A stretch of 64,000 bases of DNA, taken from positions 248,001 through 312,000 of the forward strand of contig JADJYW010000008.1 of the NCBI GenBank assembly GCA_016719605.1, in the 5' to 3' direction. The position numbers and the translations under genes are program-made. Position 1 is the stretch's first letter, and every line of letters starts with the position of its first letter. Under the pieces are notes generated by a model, which had not been told where the DNA came from, did not search any database, and saw only the letters and a program-made list of their open reading frames with translations. Below are positions 45,970 to 54,171 of the stretch, one piece after another. The stretch comes from Lewinellaceae bacterium. GTDB lineage: Bacteria; Bacteroidota; Bacteroidia; Chitinophagales; Saprospiraceae.

Positions 45970-48429
45970 TCAAAACCACATAAAACCGGGAGCCAGTTGG
46001 TGTACATCCATTTCACCGGATTCGGGCAGCGTGGCCCATTGAAACACCGGAATACCCGCCGGGTTCAGGATGGTTGCCCGCGTTGGTTCCTGGCCGGCAG
46101 CAGAATTGGGCAGTTGCAACCGGATTTTGTCGTGAGCGGGGTTGGGCCACACCGCTACCTGCCGATCCACGATACGGTTGCCCGGCAATACGGCCCGGAT
46201 GTCGGAGCGGTGTTCCTGGCCGTCGAAGTCTGTTTGCAGCAGGCGGTAATACAGGATTTCGGCGGGCGGCAGGTCGGTGTCGAGAAAGGTATACGCCTGG
46301 GGCAGGGTAGTGGTGCCCCGGCCATCCACCCAGCCGATACGCGCGAATCGGGCGGCATCGTCGGCGCTGCGCTCAATGTGAAAACCGCGGTTGTTTTTTT
46401 CCGTAGCCGTGCTCCAGTCGAGGCGTACGGCGTTGGTTTCCAGGCGGGCGCTGAAGGCCGTCATTTCCACCGGCAGAGGGGCGGAAATGGTGAAATTGGT
46501 GTTGGAAATGTCGTAAAAAATATTGCCCACGGCACGCACCATGATGCGGGCCTGCGTGGTGGGCGATACGCTGAGGGTTACCGCCTGCGTGCCGTCGTTG
46601 GGTGTGCCGGCCAGGAGGGTTGAAAAGGTATTGCCCCCGTCGGTGGAGATCAGGATTTCCACATTGGCGCAGTTGACGGGGGAGCCGTTGCTGCCGGCCA
46701 CGTTCCAGGTTATGGTTTGGGTAGAGCCGGCGGGGTAAGATTCGCCGCCGTTGGGCACGGTTACGACAAACGGGCCGACCGCGCTGGACGTGCTGACCGT
46801 CATGTTTCGGTCGGTAGTACAGCCGCCACCGGGGTTATTGTCGCGCACGGTGAACCGGAAATTAAGCGTGCGACTACCGGATGGCAGCACCTCCCAGGTG
46901 GGGGGAGTGTTGGCCAGCACGGCGGGGAAGTTGGGCATATAGCGGCTGTTTTCAGGTACGGGCAACAGGGAGCGGAACATGGGGCCGTTATTATTTCCCG
47001 GCTGGGGCGGCTGGGGCTGGTTGCCGCCTGCGTTCATTTGCTCCCAGCAGTAGGTCAGCGCATCCCCGTTGGGGTCGGTAGCGGTGCCGGTGAGGATGAA
47101 CGGCGTGGAGCGGGGAATGCTGCGATTAATTGGCGTGGGCACTACGGGTGCGGAATTGCCGGTGGCGATTTTGACCGAGCAGCCGTTACCGCTGCTCAGG
47201 ACAAAACTTCCAATTTCCTGCAGACTGACGGCGTGAAAGTAGTCGTCGCTGTTGCTTTGTACGTTTGGGCTGCAAATGCCCGCGTAGCCCATGATGGTGG
47301 ATGCGCTGCCGGGTTCCATGGCGGTGGAATTGTTGCGGTTGCAACCGTTGTACTGGGTGTGGTTGGCTCCGTACTGGTGGCCCATCTCGTAGGCTACATA
47401 GTCTATGTCGAACGGGTCGCCTATGGGATTGCCTCCCCCGGTGACGCCCCCCGCCTTGATGGAGCCATTGCATACGCACCCGAGGTAGGCCACTCCCCCC
47501 CCGCCCGTGCTGAACACATGCCCGATATCGTAGTTGGAAGTGCCGATGACATTGTCGCAGGTTGTCTGGTTTTCGCCGAGCATGGTGCCTCCGCTGTTGT
47601 TGGTGTACGGGTCGGTGGCCGGATCGGTAAAAATAATGGCTGTATTGTTCGGAATGATGACCATGCGCAGGCCGCAGTCGCGCTCGAATACGCCGTTGAC
47701 CCGTGTCATGGAGGTGTTCATAGCAGCCAGGGCCGGGGCTTTGTTGGAGCCGAAGGAGCCGTGGAAGTTGGCATACTCACCGGTGCAGGCGAGGGCGAGG
47801 CGGTACTCGCGTCGGTTGCCGCAGTCGCCTGCCCGGTCGGAGGCGTTGCCGGGGGGCAGTTCAATTTTTATGGGGAGGTTGGCAACGTGGCACTCGAACA
47901 CATCGCCGGTGCGCTTCACAAAATTTTTTTTGAAATAACAAATGTAGTCGGCGGTGTTCCCGCGGCTATACGGGTCAATAAAAATGCTGCTCTTGCCGGG
48001 GTTGAAAAGCAGGGCATGCAGCCCCTTCGGGGAAACATCGAACCGGGCCGTCATGCCGGCAGGCACACGACTTTTGCCGGCAAAAGCGCGTATTTCCGGG
48101 TACTGGGCGCCGAGATCGGGGTGCAGCACCGGGGCTTCCCACACCTCAAACTCGGCCATGGTGCCGTCGGGCAAGGGAAAATACACCAACAGGCCGGGCG
48201 TCCCGTGCAGGTAGTCCGCCTCGGCAGGCGCGGTGAGCAGGCGGGCGCGCATCTGACCAAAATCCAGTCGCAACGTGCGGTACAGGTTGGGTACGATCAG
48301 GCGGTCGCCCGGCGCTGCAGCGATGCTATCCTCGCGGATGTCGGTCCAGAGTGTTGGCTGCGCCCATGCTGTGGTGGACAGGAAAATAGCGGCGATCAGG
48401 GAGAGGCGAAGCGGATTGTTGAAACGCAT
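45970..48429 (-). CDS. Secreted reprolysin-like (M12B-type) metalloprotease, T9SS client
   Basis: Start MRFNNPLRLSLIAAIFLSTT is a signal peptide. The catalytic region has GTSNYDIGHVFSTGGGGVAY, DIDYVAYEMGHQYGANHTQY and MEPGSASTIMGYAGIC. This is the reprolysin-like metzincin found in many Bacteroidota, but the first zinc histidine is Tyr (YEMGHQYGANH). Ig-like domains follow (VTVPNGGESYPAGSTQTITW, FTISAPLPVEMTAF), then a T9SS domain (VAVWPNPAHDKIRLQL, ATILNPAG). The frame stops at LAPGFMWF; one added T in the run at 45982-45985 (plus strand A run) gives LAPGFYVVLIAAGNQ and an end at 45914. Confidence 0.85.
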   Translation of the reverse strand: MRFNNPLRLSLIAAIFLSTTAWAQPTLWTDIREDSIAAAPGDRLIVPNLYRTLRLDFGQMRARLLTAPAEADYLHGTPGLLVYFPLPDGTMAEFEVWEAPVLHPDLGAQYPEIRAFAGKSRVPAGMTARFDVSPKGLHALLFNPGKSSIFIDPYSRGNTADYICYFKKNFVKRTGDVFECHVANLPIKIELPPGNASDRAGDCGNRREYRLALACTGEYANFHGSFGSNKAPALAAMNTSMTRVNGVFERDCGLRMVIIPNNTAIIFTDPATDPYTNNSGGTMLGENQTTCDNVIGTSNYDIGHVFSTGGGGVAYLGCVCNGSIKAGGVTGGGNPIGDPFDIDYVAYEMGHQYGANHTQYNGCNRNNSTAMEPGSASTIMGYAGICSPNVQSNSDDYFHAVSLQEIGSFVLSSGNGCSVKIATGNSAPVVPTPINRSIPRSTPFILTGTATDPNGDALTYCWEQMNAGGNQPQPPQPGNNNGPMFRSLLPVPENSRYMPNFPAVLANTPPTWEVLPSGSRTLNFRFTVRDNNPGGGCTTDRNMTVSTSSAVGPFVVTVPNGGESYPAGSTQTITWNVAGSNGSPVNCANVEILISTDGGNTFSTLLAGTPNDGTQAVTLSVSPTTQARIMVRAVGNIFYDISNTNFTISAPLPVEMTAFSARLETNAVRLDWSTATEKNNRGFHIERSADDAARFARIGWVDGRGTTTLPQAYTFLDTDLPPAEILYYRLLQTDFDGQEHRSDIRAVLPGNRIVDRQVAVWPNPAHDKIRLQLPNSAAGQEPTRATILNPAGIPVFQWATLPESGEMDVHQLAPGFMWF

Positions 48430-48480
48430 GGGCGTACTGCTTGTGGTTTTTTGAAACTCTGGCCGGATACCCGACATGTT

Positions 48481-49275
48481 TCACACGGCCACTTCGGCCT
48501 TGATTCCCGGCCAGGGGTCGTACCCCGTCAATTCAAAGTCCTCGTACCGGAATGCAAAAATATCGCGGACTTCCGGGTTGATCTGCATGGTTGGCAGCGG
48601 TCGCGGTGTACGGGAGCATTGCAATTTCACTTGTTCGAGGTGGTTGAGGTAAATGTGTACGTCGCCGAAAGTATGCACGAAGTCGCCCGGTTGCAGGCCG
48701 CATGTCTGGGCGAGCATCAGGGTCAGCAGGGCGTAAGAGGCGATGTTGAAAGGCACCCCGAGAAACACGTCGGCGCTGCGCTGGTAGAGTTGGCAGGAGA
48801 GGCGCCCGTCGGCAACATAAAACTGGAACAGGCAATGGCAGGGTGCGAGGGCCATATCGGGCAGGTCGGCCACATTCCAGGCCGACACGATGATCCGGCG
48901 GCTGTCTGGATTGGTTTTGAGTGTGCGCACCACCTCGGCGATTTGGTCCACGGTGCGGCCGTCGGGGCATTGCCAGGAGCGCCACTGTTTGCCATAAACG
49001 GGGCCGAGGTTGCCCCCGGTATCGGCCCATTCGTCCCAGATGCGCACCCCGTTTTCCTTCAGGTAGCCAATGTTGGTGTCGCCTTGGAGGAACCACAATA
49101 GTTCGTGGATCACACTTTTGAGGTGTACCTTTTTGGTTGTGACCAGCGGGAAACCGTCCTGCAAATCGAACCGCATCTGGTAGCCGAACACGCTGATGGT
49201 GCCCGTGCCCGTGCGGTCGTTTTTTTGGGTTCCATTTTCGAGGATGTGGCGAAGAAGATCGTGGTACGCTTGCAT
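48481..49275 (-). CDS. thyA: Thymidylate synthase
   Basis: A 264-residue enzyme making dTMP from dUMP with methylenetetrahydrofolate. The phosphate-binding RTGTGTISVFG, LLWFLQGDTNIGYL, nucleophile loop MALAPCHCLFQFYV, QRSADVFLGVPFNIASYALL and HTFGDVHIYLNHLEQ are intact. The start MQAYHDLLRHILENG at 49275 is supported by a promoter box four bases upstream, which excludes the longer start at 49293. Confidence 0.97.
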   Translation of the reverse strand: MQAYHDLLRHILENGTQKNDRTGTGTISVFGYQMRFDLQDGFPLVTTKKVHLKSVIHELLWFLQGDTNIGYLKENGVRIWDEWADTGGNLGPVYGKQWRSWQCPDGRTVDQIAEVVRTLKTNPDSRRIIVSAWNVADLPDMALAPCHCLFQFYVADGRLSCQLYQRSADVFLGVPFNIASYALLTLMLAQTCGLQPGDFVHTFGDVHIYLNHLEQVKLQCSRTPRPLPTMQINPEVRDIFAFRYEDFELTGYDPWPGIKAEVAV

Positions 49276-49279
49276 GGGG

Positions 49280-49287
49280 CAAAGGTA
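49280..49287 (-). promoter_or_regulatory. thyA promoter -7 box, 4 nt from start codon
   Basis: TACCTTTG on the minus strand is followed by CCCC and the thyA ATG, the same 4-base spacing as at 6895 and 36188. It predicts a leaderless or near-leaderless mRNA. Confidence 0.55.
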
Positions 49288-49297
49288 CGCCAACGAC

Positions 49298-51220
49298 CTA
49301 TTTTTCCACCTTTTCCATGAGCCGGGACGTGATGCGCAGGAAGTCCATCTCGGTGATGATGCCCACGAGTTCTTTGCCTTTCACCACGGGCAGGCAACCG
49401 ATTTTGTGGTTCTGCATAATGCGCATAGCCTCCATGACGGTTGTTTCCGGGTTGACGGTGATTGGTTTTTCGATCATCAGGTCTTTGACGGTTGTCAGGT
49501 GTGCGTCTTCCAGTTTGCCGGCCCGTGCGAAGTGGCGCAGGAGCATCCGCGAAGACACCAGACCGGACAGTTCGCCCTTGTTGTTTTCAACCGGCATGTA
49601 GCGGATGCGGCGCCAGTTCATGATTTCCGCCACTAATTCAATGAGGTCGTCACGTTGCACGGTGAAGAGGTCGGTCGCCATAAACTCCTCTACCTTGAGT
49701 TTGGAGGGGTGCCAGTCGCCGAGATCGGCTACGGTTGTTTCTTTCCAGGTATGTACAGGCATGTTTTGTTTTTGATTATTGATCATGACGGCGGTCAGGC
49801 AGGAAACGGCTTCGTCGTTGGTGACCTCACTTTTCAGGGCGGTAAACGAGCGCAGCGCCCAGCGTGCGCCGGTTTTGTGCGCCTTGGCACGGGCTTCTAT
49901 GATACCGAGGTATTTGCTGATGTCGGCATTGTTCACTTTCTGGTGTTTCAGTCCCTCTTTGGCTAAGGGCAGGAGTTCTTTGAGGATCAATTCAGGTGCG
50001 TGTACTTTTTTATCGCCGAGCCAGTTGAACGTGCTGTCAATGCCGAATTTGGCTGCCTTGATGAAGTTGTCGCGCACGTCGTCGAATTCGAGGTGTTTGG
50101 TAATGTCGTTGTAGTGCAGGCTCATGCCGATCATGGATCCGAGCCAAAACGCGGCATTGGCGGAGGCGTCTACAACGGTGGGGCCTGCGGGGATGACGCG
50201 GTTTTCGATGCGCAGGTGTGGTTTGCCATTGGGCGAGATGCCGTAGCAGGGGCGGTTCCAGCGATAGACGGTCGAATTGTGGATTTGCAGGGCGCGTAGT
50301 TTGGGTACTTTTTTCTCGCGGATCATTTGCAGGGAATCCTCCTCGATATTGCCGGCCAGCAAGACGCGGAAACGGCTGATATCCTCTTTGTAAATTTCCG
50401 TGATATCGCCCCGAAGCCAACCCGAACCGAAGTTAACGCGTGGCAGGCGCTCGCGCATGTGGTCGGAAGTGGTGCGGGTGTCGAGGCTTTGCTGGAAAAG
50501 CGCGATGCGGGATTCGGCCCAGAGCCGGCGGCCAAATACCAAAGGTGAGTTGGCTGAAATAGAGACTATCGGCCCGGCCAGGGTTTGAGCGATATTGTAC
50601 ATTTTGACAAACTCCTTGGGCGCTACCTGGAGGTGTACCTGAAAACTGGTGTTGCAGGCCTCCAGCAGGGGAGAGTCGTGTTTGACCAGCAATTCATCCA
50701 CGCCTTCCACGCGCAGTTCGAACGAGGTGCCCAGCAGATGTTTTTGTATAGCCGCCATAAGCGCATAATAACGATCCACGGGAGTCAGGTTTTTCATATC
50801 CAGATCGTGCTTGCGCAGCGTAGGTAAAATGCCACATAGCACAATAGACGCATCAAACTCATTCAATACATTTTGAATTTTGGCTAAGTAGTCCGAATTC
50901 TCGGCTTCCATCTGGCTCAGGCAGTAGCCCACAAACTCCCGAGGGGACAGATTGGTTTCCAGATTGAATTTTGCCAGTTCTGTGACGCACCACGGCGCAT
51001 CTGTCAGTTTGGCCAGCACTTCGAGGTTTATATTGGCCGGTTTGTACGTTTTGTTGTGTACCAGACACATTTCCTGTTCGGCGCCAATGCGTGTAATATC
51101 GCTTTCAAACCAATCGTTCTCCAACATATATTCAAATGCCTGCACGTCGTCCAGCAAATGGCGAACAAAGCCCAGCATTTCCGGTTGATTGTCTGCGGTG
51201 GTTACTTTTTGAAATCCCAT
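49298..51220 (-). CDS. Glutamate-cysteine ligase family protein fused to CBS pair
   Basis: A 640-residue protein. The N-terminal ~480 residues are a GCS2-type ATP-dependent carboxylate-amine ligase (RIGAEQEMCLVHNKTYKPAN, LETNLSPREFVGYCL, LEACNTSFQVHLQV, NSPLVFGRRLWAESRIALFQ, PHLRIENRVIPAGPTVVDAS). The C-terminal ~130 residues hold two CBS domains (VEEFMATDLFTVQRDDLIEL and VKDLMIEKPITVNPETTVME). The CBS pair suggests control by an adenine nucleotide. Whether it makes gamma-glutamylcysteine or another amide is not known. It may share regulation with thyA downstream. Confidence 0.85.
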   Translation of the reverse strand: MGFQKVTTADNQPEMLGFVRHLLDDVQAFEYMLENDWFESDITRIGAEQEMCLVHNKTYKPANINLEVLAKLTDAPWCVTELAKFNLETNLSPREFVGYCLSQMEAENSDYLAKIQNVLNEFDASIVLCGILPTLRKHDLDMKNLTPVDRYYALMAAIQKHLLGTSFELRVEGVDELLVKHDSPLLEACNTSFQVHLQVAPKEFVKMYNIAQTLAGPIVSISANSPLVFGRRLWAESRIALFQQSLDTRTTSDHMRERLPRVNFGSGWLRGDITEIYKEDISRFRVLLAGNIEEDSLQMIREKKVPKLRALQIHNSTVYRWNRPCYGISPNGKPHLRIENRVIPAGPTVVDASANAAFWLGSMIGMSLHYNDITKHLEFDDVRDNFIKAAKFGIDSTFNWLGDKKVHAPELILKELLPLAKEGLKHQKVNNADISKYLGIIEARAKAHKTGARWALRSFTALKSEVTNDEAVSCLTAVMINNQKQNMPVHTWKETTVADLGDWHPSKLKVEEFMATDLFTVQRDDLIELVAEIMNWRRIRYMPVENNKGELSGLVSSRMLLRHFARAGKLEDAHLTTVKDLMIEKPITVNPETTVMEAMRIMQNHKIGCLPVVKGKELVGIITEMDFLRITSRLMEKVEK

Positions 51221-51408
51221 ATATCAGAGCAATTGTGGTGACAAATTTGACTATTGAAATGTTTTGAAGCCGTCGTTTTCCGGCACGCAAACATCCACAT
51301 TATTGGAGATTCTTTCTTTAAATTTTTCAAGCGACACTCAAAATAGAAAAAATAAATGCCTCCCGATACGGATTTACCGTTTTCACCTCTATACATTTGC
51401 CTGTTCTT

Positions 51409-52029
51409 ATGAAAGAAGAAGCGGCTATTTTGCATCTCAGCAAAGATGATTGCCTTGCCCGGCTGATCCAGTGTACCAGCGTTCAATCACTTTTGCCATC
51501 CGGAAAAGTCTATTTTGAATTATTGGAGTCTATTGTCTCACAACAACTGAGTGTTCGTGCTGCCGCTACGATATTCAGCCGCTTCTGTGCGCTGTTCCCA
51601 GATAACTACCCGGCCCCCGAAGTGCTTGTTGCTGTAAAACAGGAACAACTGAGAGCCGCCGGGTTGTCTAATCAAAAAGCCAACTATTTGAAGAATGTTG
51701 CCGCCTTTGCCTTAGAGAACAATCTCGATAAAATACCCTGGCAAAACTATTCCGACATAGAAATCATCAATTTACTTACACAAATAAAAGGCGTCGGCCG
51801 GTGGACTACCGAGATGATTCTGATATTCACATTGGGTCGCCCGGATGTTTTTCCAATAGACGATCTGGGTATTCAACAAGGGATGATCAAACTGTATGGC
51901 CTGCCCGACACGGGAAAAGCACTCCGCTTGCGTATGCAGGAACTATCCGAACCATGGCAGCCCTACCGCTCAACAGCCAGCCGATACCTGTGGCGCTGGA
52001 AAGATCAAATTCAAGAACCAATAGACTGA
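51409..52029 (+). CDS. alkA: DNA-3-methyladenine glycosylase II (AlkA family)
   Basis: A ~206-residue HhH-GPD glycosylase that removes alkylated bases. LESIVSQQLSVRAAATIFSR, the helix-hairpin-helix LTQIKGVGRWTTEMILIFTL and the catalytic Asp in DVFPIDDLGIQQGM are present. It lacks the N-terminal domain of E. coli AlkA, as is usual for short forms. The start may be MKEEAA (51409) or the upstream Met (51397). Its G+C is lower than that of the neighbours. Confidence 0.9.
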   Translation: MKEEAAILHLSKDDCLARLIQCTSVQSLLPSGKVYFELLESIVSQQLSVRAAATIFSRFCALFPDNYPAPEVLVAVKQEQLRAAGLSNQKANYLKNVAAFALENNLDKIPWQNYSDIEIINLLTQIKGVGRWTTEMILIFTLGRPDVFPIDDLGIQQGMIKLYGLPDTGKALRLRMQELSEPWQPYRSTASRYLWRWKDQIQEPID

Positions 52030-52082
52030 CGGGATATTATTTGTATCAAACACCATCATTATTTAATTCACTATTTAACAGT

Positions 52083-53234
52083 ATGAAAAAACTTGATAAA
52101 CTGCGTTACCCCATTGGCAATTTTGAGTACGGAAAATCCTATTCACTGCCACAGACGCGTCAAAACATAAAAACCATTGCTCGTTTTCCAAAAGACCTGA
52201 AAAAATTAGTTAAAAAAATGCCTCGTGAAACCGTGGATACGACTTACCGGCCCGGGGGATGGACCGTTCGGCAGGTTGTACACCACCTGGCCGATTCGCA
52301 CATGAATGCCTATGTTCGGATGAAACTGGCTGTGACAGAGCCTGCGCCCATTATCAAACCTTATGAAGAAAATCTTTGGGCAGAGACAAACGACGCAAAA
52401 CAAGGCTCCATTAAAAATTCATTACAATTGCTCAATGCTCTGCATAAACGTTGGGTAAACTTTCTGGAAACACTGAGCGATGATGATCTGGAGCGCGGTT
52501 ATTTCCATCCCGAAAGACAAAGTCTTGTGCTCCTGCCCGAAGCCATAGCGCTCTATGCCTGGCATTGCAAACACCACCTCGCGCACATTGCGCTCGTTGC
52601 CCGGGGCAAAGTATCAGCCGGCGAAGAACCGACAGTTGTCTCCGACCTGAAAAAGCGCGGGCGCCCACGCACCAAAATGGCCGATGCCAAGAGCGCTTCC
52701 GGAGACAAACCCAAGCTGACGCGTGCGGAGATATTGGCCAAAGCCCGCGCCGCCCGCGCAACCAACAAGCCCGCGCCCGCGGCTCCGGCCAAGACTGCTG
52801 CCAAGGCTCCGAAAAAAGTCGCCGCCCCGGATGCGCCAAAAATGACGCGTGCGGAGATATTGGCCAAAGCCCGCGCTGCCCGCGCAACCAACAAGCCCGC
52901 GTCCGCCGCTCCGGCTAAAACTGCCGCCAAGGCTCCGAAAAAAGCCGCCGCCCCGGATGCGCCAAAAATGACGCGTGCGGAAATCATGGCCAAAGCGCGC
53001 GCCGCCCGCGCAACCAACAAGCCCGCGTCCGCGCCCGCCGCTCCGGCTAAAACTGCCGCCAAGGCTCCGAAAAAAGCCGCTGCACCGGATGCGCCGAAGC
53101 TGACGCGTGCGGAAATCATGGCCAAAGCGCGCGCCGCTCGCGCAACCAACAAGCCCGCGTCCGCGTCCGCCGCTCCGGCCAAGGCCGCCGCCGAGGCTCC
53201 GAAAAAAGCCGCCGCACCGGATGCGCCGAGCTGA
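52083..53234 (+). CDS. DinB/YfiT-like protein with AT-hook and H1-like repeats (first part)
   Basis: Residues 1-175 form a DinB/YfiT-type metal-binding four-helix bundle related to bacillithiol-transferase-like proteins, with His ligands in VVHHLADSHMNAY and YAWHCKHHLAHIALVARGK. Then KKRGRPRTK matches an AT-hook (RGRP core). After residue ~205 come Ala/Lys-rich repeats of 42-46 residues (KLTRAEIMAKARAARATNKP, KTAAKAPKKAAAPDA) like histone H1 tails. Four repeats are read before a stop at 53232-53234, caused by small deletions inside the fifth repeat. The remainder continues in another frame. Confidence 0.8.
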   Translation: MKKLDKLRYPIGNFEYGKSYSLPQTRQNIKTIARFPKDLKKLVKKMPRETVDTTYRPGGWTVRQVVHHLADSHMNAYVRMKLAVTEPAPIIKPYEENLWAETNDAKQGSIKNSLQLLNALHKRWVNFLETLSDDDLERGYFHPERQSLVLLPEAIALYAWHCKHHLAHIALVARGKVSAGEEPTVVSDLKKRGRPRTKMADAKSASGDKPKLTRAEILAKARAARATNKPAPAAPAKTAAKAPKKVAAPDAPKMTRAEILAKARAARATNKPASAAPAKTAAKAPKKAAAPDAPKMTRAEIMAKARAARATNKPASAPAAPAKTAAKAPKKAAAPDAPKLTRAEIMAKARAARATNKPASASAAPAKAAAEAPKKAAAPDAPS

Positions 53235-53901
53235 CGTGCGGAAATATTTGGCCAAAGCGCGCGCCGCTCGCGCAACCAACAAGCCCGCGTCCGCGCCCGC
53301 GGCTCCGGCCAAAACTGCTGCCAAGGCTCCGAAAAAAGCCGCCGCACCGGATGCGCCGAAGCTGACACGTGCGGAAATCATGGCCAAAGCGCGCGCTGCT
53401 CGCGCAACCAATAAGCCCGCGTCCACGGCTCCGCCCGCCGTTCCGACCAAGACTGCTGCCAAGGCCCCGAAAAAAGCCGCCGCACCGGATGCGCCGAAGC
53501 TGACGCGTGCGGAAATCATGGCCAAAGCGCGCGCTGCCCGCGCAACCAATAAGCCCGCGTCCGCGCCCGCGGCTCCGGCCAAGACTGCTGCCAAGGCTCC
53601 GAAAAAAGCCGCCGCATCGGATGCGCCGAAGCTGACGCGTGCGGAAATCATGGCCAAAGCGCGCGCTGCCCGCGCAACCAACAAGCCCGCGTCCGCGCCC
53701 GCGCCCGCGGCTCCGGCCAATACTGCTGCCAAGGCTCCGAAAAAAGCCGCCGCACCGGATGGGCCGAAGCTGACGCGTGCGGAAATCATGGCCAAAGCGC
53801 GCGCTGCCCGCGCAACCAACAAGCCCGCGTCCGCGCCCGCGGCTCCGGCCAAAACTGCTGCCAAGGCTCCGAAAAAAGCCGCCGCACCGGATGCGCCGAA
53901 A
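52708..53901 (+). repeat. Nine tandem coding repeats of ~126-138 bases
   Basis: The units begin CCGAAGCTGACGCGTGCGGA and differ mainly by in-frame insertion of Ala/Pro/Ser codons. Near-identity between units suggests recent expansion. The reverse strand is open over long stretches only because of the repeat composition. Confidence 0.85.
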
Positions 53902-53955
53902 GCGCCGCGCGCAGAGACTACGCCCAAGGCCCGTACCACTCGGAGCAAGAAATAA
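53236..53955 (+). pseudogene. Continuation of the H1-like repeat tail in a second frame
   Basis: From VRKYLAKARAARATNKP this frame carries repeats five to nine and ends PKARTTRSKK. Compared with the consensus repeat, the joint lacks one A (GCCGAAGC to GCCGAGC) and two bases (ACGCGTG to ACGTG) and has one extra (ATCATGG to ATATTTGG). The net change is -2; restoring it gives one 625-codon gene from 52083. It is either an expanded repeat decayed by recombination or an assembly error in a repeat. Confidence 0.7.
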
Positions 53956-54171
53956 AAATGACCTGATTGCAACAGATTGGACAGAATTCCGGGAATGGCT
54001 GCTCTTTGTGAGCGGCCATTTCTCTTGGAGCACCTTCCAACCGGCAACCTTCCAACCAGCAACCCTCCAACCCTTTTGAGCGGCCATTTCTCCCGGAGCA
54101 TGGCGGACAAACATCTTGCAAAACCATACCCTCCAATTTCGCCCCCCACGCCATACCTTTGTCGTCGAAAA
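53956..54171. other. Spacer with duplicated segment and short-unit repeat
   Basis: GAGCGGCCATTTCTCTTGGA at 54010 recurs with two changes at 54078, flanking an AACCTTCC-type repeat (54031-54073). A promoter box TACCTTTG at 54154-54161 serves the next gene. Confidence 0.6.

Noticed and set aside
46717..49101. 794-codon open frame on the plus strand
   Set aside because: It lies antisense to the reprolysin-like gene and thyA, has no domain-like sequence, and is a by-product of GC-rich codon use.
52708..53901. Possible CRISPR or satellite array
   Set aside because: Units are 126-138 bases, differ by whole codons, have no spacers, and encode a regular protein repeat.
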